Shown here piece after piece: positions 15,237-22,138 of a stretch of 22,138 bases of DNA. The notes beneath the pieces were generated by a model, which made no database searches, was not told the DNA's origin, and saw only the letters and a program-made list of their open reading frames with translations. The translations under genes were made by a program, and so were the position numbers. Position 1 is the stretch's first letter. Every line of letters starts with the position of its first letter. The DNA comes from Bacteroidota bacterium (GTDB lineage Bacteria; Bacteroidota; Bacteroidia; Chitinophagales; Chitinophagaceae), in assembly GCA_947447835.1 (NCBI GenBank), contig CANFLP010000017.1, positions 1 through 22,138 of the forward strand, read 5' to 3'.

Positions 15237-15271
15237 TATTGGATAATATTTGTATTGATAATTGAATATAG

Positions 15272-17683
15272 TTATTTTCTAATTTCAGCTTGTATGTTTT
15301 TTTCAAATAACTGAATTAGTTTTTTCATCATCTCGTCTATTTCAACATCGGTCAGGGTTTTATCTAGCGCATTAAAAACAAAATTAATGGCTACAGATTT
15401 TTTCCCTTGACCTAATTTTTCGCTTTCAAAAATATCAAATACCCTTGTCTCTTTTAAGGCAGCTAATTTAGCTTCGCTAATGCTTGACTGAATTGATTCG
15501 TAAGGAGTTGATTTATCAATTACCAATGCTAAATCTCTTTCAATAGAAGGATATTTTGAAACCTCTTTGTAGACTACTTTTTTACTTTGGTAGGCATTTA
15601 ATAAAGAGGCTAGATCAAAATTAACATAATAGACAGGTTGCTTGATACCAAAGGCTTGTAGCTTTTTAGTACCCATCATTTCTAGCTGACCAATTGTCTT
15701 TTTATTCCACACAAATTCCGTTAATCCATTGGTTGCCACTTTTAATTGTACACCTTGTATCCCTAATAAATCTAAAACAGATTGTGCAGTTCCTTTTGCA
15801 ACAAAATAATCCTGGTCAACTCCTTTGGTTCTCCATCCATCAGTTTGTTGTTTACCCGAAATATATATAGCTAATTGCTCGGCTTCATAATATTTTCCTG
15901 CATTAGATTTGCCGTATACCTTTCCTATTTCAAAAAAGGAAATAGCATTGTTTTGTCTGTTTAAATTATAAGCAATCGTTTCTAATCCCGTCTCTAACAT
16001 ACTCGGACGCATTACGTCCAATTCAGCACTTAAATTATTTAACATTTTTACAGCATGCTCTAACACTTCTTCACTAAAGTAAGCACTATTGGTAATGGAG
16101 TTAGTTAATATTTCGGTGAAACCACGACCTACTAAATAGTTGGCAATTTTTTCTTTGAACTTTTCTTTTTGCTCCAATGGATCAATCGAAGGACTCATTG
16201 TAATTGAACTAGGAATTTCTATATTATCCAATCCATCTATTCTCAATACTTCTTCCACTAAATCAGCAGGCAAGCTAATATCAGGTTTATGATAAGGCAC
16301 AGCAACTTCAATGCTTTCAGCAGTTTCTTTTATTAAATCAAAACCTAAGCTGGTTAATATTGTTTTTACTTTTTCGGCAGGATAAACTTTACCACTCAAT
16401 TTTTTCAAATAAGCATAAGTTAATACTACTGTAGTTTTAGTTGCAGGATTTGGATAAATATCTACCACTTCACTACACTTGCCTCCAGCTATTTCTTGAA
16501 TTAATTGCGCGGCACGCTCTAGCACATTTACAGTGCCAGCAATATCCACTCCTTTTTCAAAGCGAGTTGCAGCGTCGGTTCTAAGGCCATGGTGTAAAGA
16601 TGTTTTACGTACATGTATATTTTCAAACCAAGCACTTTCTAAAAATAATTTATTAGTATTAGCAGATACACCGCTTTTTAATCCTCCAAAAACTCCAGCA
16701 ATACATAATGGCTTTTCGGTATCACTAATCATTAAATCGTTAGCCGTTAATTTTCTTTCCGTACCATCCAAGGTTACAAACAAACTACCTGCTGGATATT
16801 TTTTAACCACTATGGTTGCATCCTTAATTTGATCAGCATCAAATGCATGCAATGGCTGACCCGTTTCGTGTAAAATATAATTTGTAATATCTACAATATT
16901 ATTAATTGAACGCACTCCAATAGCTTGTAAACGATTCTTTAGCCAACTAGGCGATGCCTTTACCTCTACTCCTTCAATTACTAAACCACTATAACGTGCA
17001 CAAGCTTTTTGATCCTCAATCACTACCTTGAACGGCTTTACAGCACTGTCTTTGCTAGATTGTTGGGTAAATGGACTTACTGCCGATGTTGGCGCTTCGT
17101 GATAAGATAAATATGCACATACATCTTTTGCAACACCATAATGACTCATGGCATCCATTCTATTTGGAGTCAGTCCTATTTCGTAAACATAGTCTTGATA
17201 ATATTCGTACAAAGCTGAAACAGGCGTACCAACATTAATACTTGGATCTAATACAATAATACCTCCATGATCTTCACTCACCCCAATTTCATCTTCGGCA
17301 CATATCATGCCTTCACTTTCTTCGCCTCTAATTTTAGCCAACTTCATAGTGATACCCGCCTCGGCATTTTTTGGATAAATAGTAGTGCCTACAACTGCCA
17401 CAACTACTTTTTGGCCAACAGCAACATTGCTGGCTCCGCAAACAATATTCAAAGGACGTTCGCCACCAGTATTAACCTTGGTTAACTTTAATTTATCTGC
17501 ATTAGGATGCTGGCTTAATTCCACCACTTCACCAACTAGCAATCCCGCTAATCCTCCTTTAAAATTTTCTATTTTCTCCAAGGACTCCACTTCTAATCCA
17601 ATCGAAGTCAATATAGTAGATAATTGTTCGGGACTAATTGTTTTAGGTAAATATTCACTCAGCCAATTGTAACTAATGGTCAT
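15272..17683 (-). CDS. pheT: Phenylalanine--tRNA ligase beta subunit
   Basis: Beta subunit of the alpha2-beta2 enzyme that charges tRNA(Phe); 803 residues, the normal length. The N-terminal part holds the EMAP-type tRNA-binding domain (about residues 40-150, including SQHPNADKLKLTKV and VCGASNVAVGQ). The B3/4 editing domain follows, with GLTPNRMDAMSHYG before it and CIAGVFGGLKSGV within it. A B5 domain, the catalytic-like core (RPSMLETGLE, ISFFEIGKVYG) and a C-terminal FDX-ACB anticodon-binding domain (from about residue 707, SKYPSIERDLALVIDKSTPY) complete it. Start is the ATG at 17681-17683, downstream of a TATTTTTG element. pheS is not adjacent. It heads the transcription unit that includes the coiled-coil gene and zapA. 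Confidence 0.98.
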   Translation of the reverse strand: MTISYNWLSEYLPKTISPEQLSTILTSIGLEVESLEKIENFKGGLAGLLVGEVVELSQHPNADKLKLTKVNTGGERPLNIVCGASNVAVGQKVVVAVVGTTIYPKNAEAGITMKLAKIRGEESEGMICAEDEIGVSEDHGGIIVLDPSINVGTPVSALYEYYQDYVYEIGLTPNRMDAMSHYGVAKDVCAYLSYHEAPTSAVSPFTQQSSKDSAVKPFKVVIEDQKACARYSGLVIEGVEVKASPSWLKNRLQAIGVRSINNIVDITNYILHETGQPLHAFDADQIKDATIVVKKYPAGSLFVTLDGTERKLTANDLMISDTEKPLCIAGVFGGLKSGVSANTNKLFLESAWFENIHVRKTSLHHGLRTDAATRFEKGVDIAGTVNVLERAAQLIQEIAGGKCSEVVDIYPNPATKTTVVLTYAYLKKLSGKVYPAEKVKTILTSLGFDLIKETAESIEVAVPYHKPDISLPADLVEEVLRIDGLDNIEIPSSITMSPSIDPLEQKEKFKEKIANYLVGRGFTEILTNSITNSAYFSEEVLEHAVKMLNNLSAELDVMRPSMLETGLETIAYNLNRQNNAISFFEIGKVYGKSNAGKYYEAEQLAIYISGKQQTDGWRTKGVDQDYFVAKGTAQSVLDLLGIQGVQLKVATNGLTEFVWNKKTIGQLEMMGTKKLQAFGIKQPVYYVNFDLASLLNAYQSKKVVYKEVSKYPSIERDLALVIDKSTPYESIQSSISEAKLAALKETRVFDIFESEKLGQGKKSVAINFVFNALDKTLTDVEIDEMMKKLIQLFEKNIQAEIRK

Positions 17684-17706
17684 ATAAGCACTTTAAAGTA
17701 TGGCTT

Positions 17707-17714
17707 CAAAAATA
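17707..17714 (-). promoter_or_regulatory. -7 promoter element of pheT
   Basis: TATTTTTG on the minus strand is an exact TAnnTTTG match ending 23 nt before the pheT ATG. No TTTG is present at the usual upstream distance; that region is GC-rich (GGGGGGCC), so an activator may be needed. It is divergent from the dnaB promoter. Confidence 0.45.
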
Positions 17715-17745
17715 AGCAATTTTTTGGCCCCCCGTCTACCCTTAA

Positions 17746-17791
17746 GTGAATAACCTCAATTTTGAGGTGCAAAACAGGTGAATAACCTCAA
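17746..17791. repeat. Repeat cluster between divergent pheT and dnaB promoters
   Basis: The 14-bp sequence GTGAATAACCTCAA occurs at 17746-17759 and again at 17778-17791 (period 32 bp, about three helical turns). Between them the inverted half-site TTGAGGT (17762-17768) forms a 7-bp inverted repeat with the first copy, ACCTCAA-TT-TTGAGGT. The cluster lies upstream of both divergent -33 regions, so it is a candidate operator for an unknown regulator of pheT and/or dnaB. Confidence 0.6.
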
Positions 17792-17817
17792 AATCATGTG
17801 CATTGCCAACGAAGCAA

Positions 17818-17849
17818 TTTGTGGATATCCAAACTTGAAAATAAATTTC
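17818..17849 (+). promoter_or_regulatory. Promoter of dnaB
   Basis: TTTG (17818-17821), a 20-nt spacer, then TAAATTTC (17842-17849), one mismatch from TAnnTTTG. The spacer begins with the perfect 10-bp palindrome TGGATATCCA (17822-17831). The promoter lies downstream of the GTG at 17798 and so supports the ATG at 17900 as the dnaB start, with a leader of about 45 nt. Confidence 0.5.
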
Positions 17850-17899
17850 ATGATCTCCATTTTAGGGCTGATTTTCGCATTAAGAAAACCGTTCATTAT

Positions 17900-19474
17900 A
17901 TGTCTATTCCAAATATCAATACCAATACTAAAAACCGCAAAAAGAGCTCAACAGTGGATATTAGCTCCATGATGTATGGAAAAATTCCACCTCAAGCAAA
18001 AGAGTTGGAAGAAGCTGTATTGGGTGGTATTTTATTGGAGAAAAGTGCTTTTGATACCGTTACAGAAATATTAAAACCAGAGTGCTTTTACACGGATGCA
18101 CACCAAATGATTTTTACTACCATGCAGGCTTTGCAAATGGACAACCAACCCATTGACATGCTTACGGTGGTAGAAGCTTTAAAAAAGCGTGAACAATTAG
18201 ACATGGTGGGTGGTGCTTATTATATTTCTAAGCTAACCAATGTAGTGGTTTCAACTGCAAATATTGAAGCGCATGCCAGAATTGTACTACAGAAATTTAT
18301 TCAAAGAGAATTAATACGAATTAGTGGAGAAGTCATTGCCAATGCATATGAAGACAGTACAGACGTTTTTGATTTGCTAGATGATAGTGAAACAAAGATG
18401 TTTAATATCACCAACAATTACTTGAAAAAGAATTTCGTTGATATTCAAAATGCATTAGCCGAGGCGGTAAATAAAATTGATAAATTAAGAACACAAAAAG
18501 ACGAAATATCTGGTGTACCTAGTGGATTTGCTTCATTAGACAGAATCACTTATGGATGGCAGCCAACGGATTTAATTATTTTGGCAGCACGTCCTTCGGT
18601 AGGTAAAACTGCATTCGCATTAAACCTGGCACGTAATGCTGCATTACATCCTACTAAACCACAGGCTGTTGGCTTTTTTAGTTTGGAGATGAGTGCTTCG
18701 CAGTTAGTGCAAAGGATTTTAAGTGCAGAGAGTGAAATTAAAATGGAGAAAATTTCACGTGGTAAATTAGAAGACTATGAATACCAACAATTACATAGTA
18801 AGGGTATTAAAAAATTAGAGACCGCTCCTATTTATATTGATGATACTGCCGCTTTAAATATTTTTGAATTTAGAGCAAAGGCAAGAAGATTGGTAAACAA
18901 ACACCAAGTTAAAATTATCATTATTGACTATTTACAATTAATGAGTGGATCGGGTGATAGAAATACCAATCGTGAGCAAGAAATTAGTAATATATCGCGA
19001 AGTTTGAAAGCTTTGGCAAAAGAGTTGCAAATTCCAATCATTGCATTATCTCAGTTAAGCCGTGCGGTGGAAACAAGAAAGGAAAGTAAGATGCCTCAAT
19101 TGAGTGACTTACGTGAATCTGGTGCAATTGAGCAAGATGCCGATATGGTTATGTTTATTTATCGTCCTGAATATTACGAGGTAATGAGCAATGAAATGGG
19201 TGAAAGTACACAAGGTGAAACGCATATTAGAATAGCTAAACACAGAAACGGTTCTTTGGATTTAGTTAAATTAAGAGCAAGATTAGATATTCAAAGATTC
19301 GAGGAATGGGATGGAGATTCAGGTGGATTGCCTGGCCTACCAAATAACTTTAAGCCTACATCAAGCTTTAATGATCCTACAGCAGGCGGAGACGGTGGAC
19401 GTTTCTTTATACAAGGTAGCCGCATGAACGGCGGCGAATTTGATGAAGGTGTAAACGATGATCAGCCTTTCTAA
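17900..19474 (+). CDS. dnaB: Replicative DNA helicase DnaB
   Basis: Hexameric helicase that unwinds DNA at the replication fork and interacts with primase; 524 residues from the chosen start. The N-terminal domain begins at about residue 28 (KIPPQAKELEEAVLGGILLE) and runs to about 140. A linker follows, then the RecA-like ATPase: GVPSGFASLDRITYGW, Walker A ARPSVGKT (230-237), FFSLEMSASQLVQRIL, Walker B IIIIDYLQLM, and LSQLSRAVETR with LRESGAIEQDADMV. An unusual Gly/Asn/Asp-rich tail closes it. The frame stays open upstream to a GTG at 17798, but the promoter at 17818-17849 lies inside that part and the extra 34 residues look non-conserved, so I use the ATG at 17900. No intein is present. rsmE follows 30 nt later. 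Confidence 0.97.
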   Translation: MSIPNINTNTKNRKKSSTVDISSMMYGKIPPQAKELEEAVLGGILLEKSAFDTVTEILKPECFYTDAHQMIFTTMQALQMDNQPIDMLTVVEALKKREQLDMVGGAYYISKLTNVVVSTANIEAHARIVLQKFIQRELIRISGEVIANAYEDSTDVFDLLDDSETKMFNITNNYLKKNFVDIQNALAEAVNKIDKLRTQKDEISGVPSGFASLDRITYGWQPTDLIILAARPSVGKTAFALNLARNAALHPTKPQAVGFFSLEMSASQLVQRILSAESEIKMEKISRGKLEDYEYQQLHSKGIKKLETAPIYIDDTAALNIFEFRAKARRLVNKHQVKIIIIDYLQLMSGSGDRNTNREQEISNISRSLKALAKELQIPIIALSQLSRAVETRKESKMPQLSDLRESGAIEQDADMVMFIYRPEYYEVMSNEMGESTQGETHIRIAKHRNGSLDLVKLRARLDIQRFEEWDGDSGGLPGLPNNFKPTSSFNDPTAGGDGGRFFIQGSRMNGGEFDEGVNDDQPF

Positions 19475-19504
19475 TATAATGCCATCCTGATTAATCCTTA
19501 TCTC

Positions 19505-20206
19505 ATGCCTGTTCCCTATTTTTACGAACCCCTTGTTACTAGCAATCAATCTTCTTACACATTAAGTGAGGAAACTAGCAAGCATTGTGTGCAAGTGTTA
19601 AGAATGAAGGAAGGGGATCGTATTGATTTAACCAATGGTCTGGGGCAAATTTTTGAAGCTACCATTACCCTAGCTAATAAGAAAAATTCAATAGTACATA
19701 TTGCATCTAAAAAAGTAATCAATCCTTCTACTCAAAAAATGGTGTTAGGTATTTCTCTTTTAAAAAATGTAACACGCTTAGAATGGTTATTTGAAAAGGC
19801 AACCGAAATGGGCGTACACACCATTGTGCCACTTATTTGTGAACGCACTATTCACGAGCGCTTTAAAGCAGACAGGATGCAAAACATTGTACAATCTGCC
19901 ATGATTCAAAGTCAACAAGTTTGGTTGCCTATTTTAGCAGAACCCATGTCATTTAGCAGTTTTTTAAAAACACATCAAGCACATCAGCAACTAATCGCGC
20001 ACTGTGAACCTGCAGATAAAATAAATATTAAATCCATAGCGGCTGAAGACGATTGTATATTATTAATAGGACCTGAAGGTGATTTTAGTCCTAAAGAAAT
20101 TGATGAGGCAATAGCTGTTAACTACAAGGCAATTCATTTAGGCCCTACCCGATTAAGAACCGAAACGGCTGGCTTATTCGCACTAAGTGTATTAAAAAAA
20201 TTCTAA
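19505..20206 (+). CDS. rsmE: 16S rRNA (uracil-1498-N3)-methyltransferase
   Basis: SPOUT-class methyltransferase that methylates U1498 in the decoding region of 16S rRNA using S-adenosylmethionine; 233 residues. An N-terminal PUA-like domain (about residues 18-70, HCVQVLRMKEGDRIDLTNGL) is followed by the knotted catalytic domain. Family motifs are LLKNVTRLEWLFEKATEMGV (85-104), LLIGPEGDFSPKEIDEA (186-202) and LGPTRLRTETAGLFAL (212-227), the last two forming the SAM-binding trefoil knot. Start is the ATG at 19505. It probably belongs to a unit with dnaB (30-nt gap) and the GNAT-like gene (9-nt gap). Confidence 0.96.
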   Translation: MPVPYFYEPLVTSNQSSYTLSEETSKHCVQVLRMKEGDRIDLTNGLGQIFEATITLANKKNSIVHIASKKVINPSTQKMVLGISLLKNVTRLEWLFEKATEMGVHTIVPLICERTIHERFKADRMQNIVQSAMIQSQQVWLPILAEPMSFSSFLKTHQAHQQLIAHCEPADKINIKSIAAEDDCILLIGPEGDFSPKEIDEAIAVNYKAIHLGPTRLRTETAGLFALSVLKKF

Positions 20207-20215
20207 CTTGCAACT

Positions 20216-21397
20216 ATGAGAGTGGTAGCAATCAATACACCCGGGCTAGTAAGAGAATTTCTTAATTTTAATGCCACTGTTAACGCAAGTAATAGTAATT
20301 ATATTCGTCCACTTGACAATGAAGTAGAACAAGTATTTGATCCCAAAAAAAATAAACTATTTAAGGACGGAGATGCAAAAAGATGGATTGTCCAAAACAA
20401 TGCTGGCGAAACCATTGGCCGCATTGCGGCTTTCTATTATAGCAAGTATAAAAATAAAGGGACGGAATATCCAGTAGGTTGTGTTGGTTATTTTGATTGT
20501 ATCAACGAACAGCCTGTTGCCAATTTGTTATTTGATACTGCAAAACATTGGTTGGCTCAAAATGGCATGGAAGCTATGGACGGTCCCATAAATTTTGGAG
20601 ATAGAGATAAATGGTGGGGATTAATGGTCGAAGGCTTTAATAAGGAGCCTATGTATGGGATGTCTTTTAATCCAGATTACTATGAACAATTGTTAAGCAA
20701 CTACGGATTTCAAAATTATTACAATCAATATTATTATTGCCTTAATATTTTTGATGAACTACCTCCTAGATTCAAAGAGCGTTATGAAAAATTCACATCA
20801 AAATCAGATTATCACGCAAAGCATTTAGATAAATCGAATTTAGAAAAATATGCGCAAGATTTTGTAACCATATATAATTCGGCATGGGCACAGCACGGAG
20901 AAGCAAAAGCAATAACACTTGATCAAATTATGAAGTTGTTTAAAACCCTAAAACCTATTATGGACGAAAGGGTTGTTTGGTTTGCTTATTATAAGGAGGA
21001 GCCCATTGCTATGTTTATTAATATTCCAGATGTAAATCAATATTTTAAATTTTTTGATGGGAAATTGGGAATCAAACAAAAATTGCATTTGTTGTGGATG
21101 AAATGGAAAGGGAAAAATAATCGACTAACTGGACTAGCATTTGGCGTCGTTCCTAAATACCAATCCTTGGGTATTGATAGCTTTTTAATTTACTCCAGCT
21201 ACCTATTATTATTGGAAGTGAAAAAATACAACGAATACGAAATGGGTTGGGCTGCAGATTGGAACCCTAAAATGGTAAATATCTATAAAAGCTTGGGGGC
21301 AAACCCTAGCCGCCGCATGGTTACATTCAGATATATTTTTGATACTAAAGCGCACCCATTTGAGCGCCATCCTATTATGGAATACAATGCACAATAA
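20216..21397 (+). CDS. Conserved protein with two GNAT-like acyltransferase modules, substrate unknown
   Basis: A 393-residue soluble protein, probably of the GNAT acetyltransferase superfamily and similar in style to E. coli YghO. The N-terminal part (about residues 55-175) looks like a degenerate GNAT module (TIGRIAAFYYSKY, CVGYFDCINEQPVANLLFDT, EAMDGPINFGDRDKWWGLMV). The C-terminal part (about 210-378) has a better acetyl-CoA-binding pattern, GLAFGVVPKYQSLGIDSFLI (306-324). It then shows the classic GNAT ending with N and the Y-K-S-L-G-A loop (WNPKMVNIYKSLGANPSRRM). No signal peptide or membrane helix is seen. It starts 9 nt after rsmE, so is probably co-transcribed with it. The substrate cannot be read from sequence. 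The domain call is from pattern recognition only. Confidence 0.85.
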   Translation: MRVVAINTPGLVREFLNFNATVNASNSNYIRPLDNEVEQVFDPKKNKLFKDGDAKRWIVQNNAGETIGRIAAFYYSKYKNKGTEYPVGCVGYFDCINEQPVANLLFDTAKHWLAQNGMEAMDGPINFGDRDKWWGLMVEGFNKEPMYGMSFNPDYYEQLLSNYGFQNYYNQYYYCLNIFDELPPRFKERYEKFTSKSDYHAKHLDKSNLEKYAQDFVTIYNSAWAQHGEAKAITLDQIMKLFKTLKPIMDERVVWFAYYKEEPIAMFINIPDVNQYFKFFDGKLGIKQKLHLLWMKWKGKNNRLTGLAFGVVPKYQSLGIDSFLIYSSYLLLLEVKKYNEYEMGWAADWNPKMVNIYKSLGANPSRRMVTFRYIFDTKAHPFERHPIMEYNAQ

Positions 21398-21440
21398 TGT
21401 GTATAAAACGGCCTTAAATTTTAAGGGGATAATGTGTATA
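21394..21440 (+). repeat. Direct repeat flanking a small hairpin upstream of dnaX
   Basis: The 12-mer ATAATGTGTATA occurs at 21394-21405 (overlapping the stop codon of the GNAT-like gene) and again at 21429-21440. Between the copies lies the inverted repeat CCTTAAA-T-TTTAAGG (21412-21426). No T-tract follows, so it is a poor terminator. It might be a regulatory site before dnaX; chance similarity in AT-rich DNA is possible. Confidence 0.4.
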
Positions 21441-21453
21441 TTGCGCGTCTACT

Positions 21454-22138
21454 ATGGATAATTTTGTTGTTTCAGCCAGAAAATATAGACCTCAGAACTT
21501 TAATACAGTTGTGGGTCAGTCGCATATTACGACAACCTTAAAGAATGCCATTTTAAACAATCATTTGGCGCATGCCTTTTTGTTTTGTGGACCTAGAGGT
21601 GTGGGTAAAACTACCTGTGCACGTATTTTAGCCAAAACAATAAACTGCACGAATATTACTAAGGAAGGAGAAGCATGTAACCAATGCGATAGTTGTACCT
21701 CTTTTGAAAAAGGGGCTAGTTTAAATATTCACGAATTAGATGCTGCTAGTAATAACTCGGTAGACGATATAAGATCATTAGTAGAACAAGTTCGATTTGC
21801 TCCTCAAGCTGGTAAATACAAAGTGTATATTGTGGATGAGGTCCACATGTTAAGTGCAAGTGCGTTTAATGCATTTTTGAAAACTTTAGAGGAACCACCA
21901 CCTTATGCCATCTTTATTTTAGCTACAACCGAAAAACATAAAATTCTACCTACCATTTTAAGTAGGTGTCAAATTTTTGATTTTAAACGTATTACTTCTA
22001 ACGATACCGTTGTTCATTTGGAAGAAATCATAGGCAAGGAACATATTAAGGCTGAAAGAAACGCATTGCAATTAATTGCTCAAAAGAGCGAAGGATGTAT
22101 GCGCGATGCCTTAAGTATTTTAGATAAGATTGTAAGCT
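21454..22138 (+). CDS. dnaX: DNA polymerase III subunit gamma/tau, N-terminal part (cut by window edge)
   Basis: Clamp-loader ATPase of the replicative polymerase. I read it from the ATG at 21454 (MDNFVVSARKYRPQNF); 228 codons are present and the frame is open at the window end. Walker A is GPRGVGKTT (46-54). A zinc module has four cysteines (C-x9-C-x2-C-x2-C, in the stretch from NCTN to CTSF). Walker B is VDEVHML, followed by LKTLEEPPPYAIFILATTE and the SRC motif of sensor 1/arginine-finger type. The signature SARKYRPQNFNTVVGQ at the start is typical of DnaX. The missing C-terminal part should hold domain III and any tau region. It follows the GNAT-like gene after 56 nt and may have its own promoter. 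Confidence 0.97.
   Translation, partial: MDNFVVSARKYRPQNFNTVVGQSHITTTLKNAILNNHLAHAFLFCGPRGVGKTTCARILAKTINCTNITKEGEACNQCDSCTSFEKGASLNIHELDAASNNSVDDIRSLVEQVRFAPQAGKYKVYIVDEVHMLSASAFNAFLKTLEEPPPYAIFILATTEKHKILPTILSRCQIFDFKRITSNDTVVHLEEIIGKEHIKAERNALQLIAQKSEGCMRDALSILDKIVS

Noticed and set aside
17798..17899. Upstream extension of dnaB from a GTG at 17798
   Set aside because: The extension contains the dnaB promoter elements and encodes 34 residues that do not look like a DnaB N-terminus; the ATG at 17900 fits better.
17778..17972. Small plus-strand ORF overlapping the dnaB start
   Set aside because: It begins inside the repeat cluster, overlaps the promoter and the dnaB start in another frame, and has no recognisable features.
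1..22138. Mobile element, phage, toxin-antitoxin or defence system
   Set aside because: No transposase, integrase, terminal inverted repeats, restriction, toxin or nuclease genes other than RNase Y were seen; all gene neighbours are housekeeping and composition is uniform by eye.
1..22138. tRNA or rRNA genes
   Set aside because: No intergenic gap shows a tRNA-like cloverleaf with GGTTCRA-type T-arm or ribosomal RNA sequence; only the gap at 14411-14621 looks like a structured RNA candidate.

Overview
The window looks like an ordinary, gene-dense stretch of a Bacteroidota chromosome, most likely Chitinophagaceae or a close relative. The reasons are low GC, few Shine-Dalgarno sequences, several upstream regions carrying the Bacteroidota sigma-factor element TAnnTTTG (sometimes with TTTG about 20 nt upstream), an AtpB with a long N-terminal presequence, and proteins of clear Bacteroidota type. 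The family placement is inference. I see no mobile element, prophage, CRISPR array, tRNA or rRNA. Every gap between genes is shorter than about 250 bases.

Region 1 (1-3457, minus strand) is an F-type ATP synthase operon in the order atpB-atpE-atpF-atpH-atpA, with atpA running off the left edge. A GC-rich hairpin sits between atpE and atpF. Region 2 (3548-9530) holds an ABC exporter (minus) and, divergent from it across a 71-bp shared promoter region, the bifunctional (p)ppGpp enzyme Rel (plus). These are followed by purA with a strong terminator and a small, extremely acidic protein of unknown function.

Region 3 (9537-12772, minus) runs rplS, tatA, gatA and a lytic transglycosylase. rplS has its own near-perfect promoter and terminator. 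tatA, gatA and the transglycosylase probably form one transcription unit. Region 4 (12845-17714, minus) is pheT, a small coiled-coil protein, zapA, a probable 6S-like RNA and rny (RNase Y). It combines translation, cell division and RNA turnover genes.

Region 5 (17746-22138, plus) is dnaB, rsmE, a double-GNAT-like protein of unknown substrate and the start of dnaX, which is cut by the right edge. The pheT and dnaB promoters are divergent and separated by a small cluster of 14-bp repeats and inverted repeats.

Most genes are core housekeeping functions (energy, stringent response, purine synthesis, tRNA charging, ribosome, replication). I did not find a convincing new multi-gene system. The parts most worth a second look are the acidic protein, the 6S-like RNA candidate, three near-leaderless promoters, the repeat cluster between pheT and dnaB, and the atpE-atpF hairpin.
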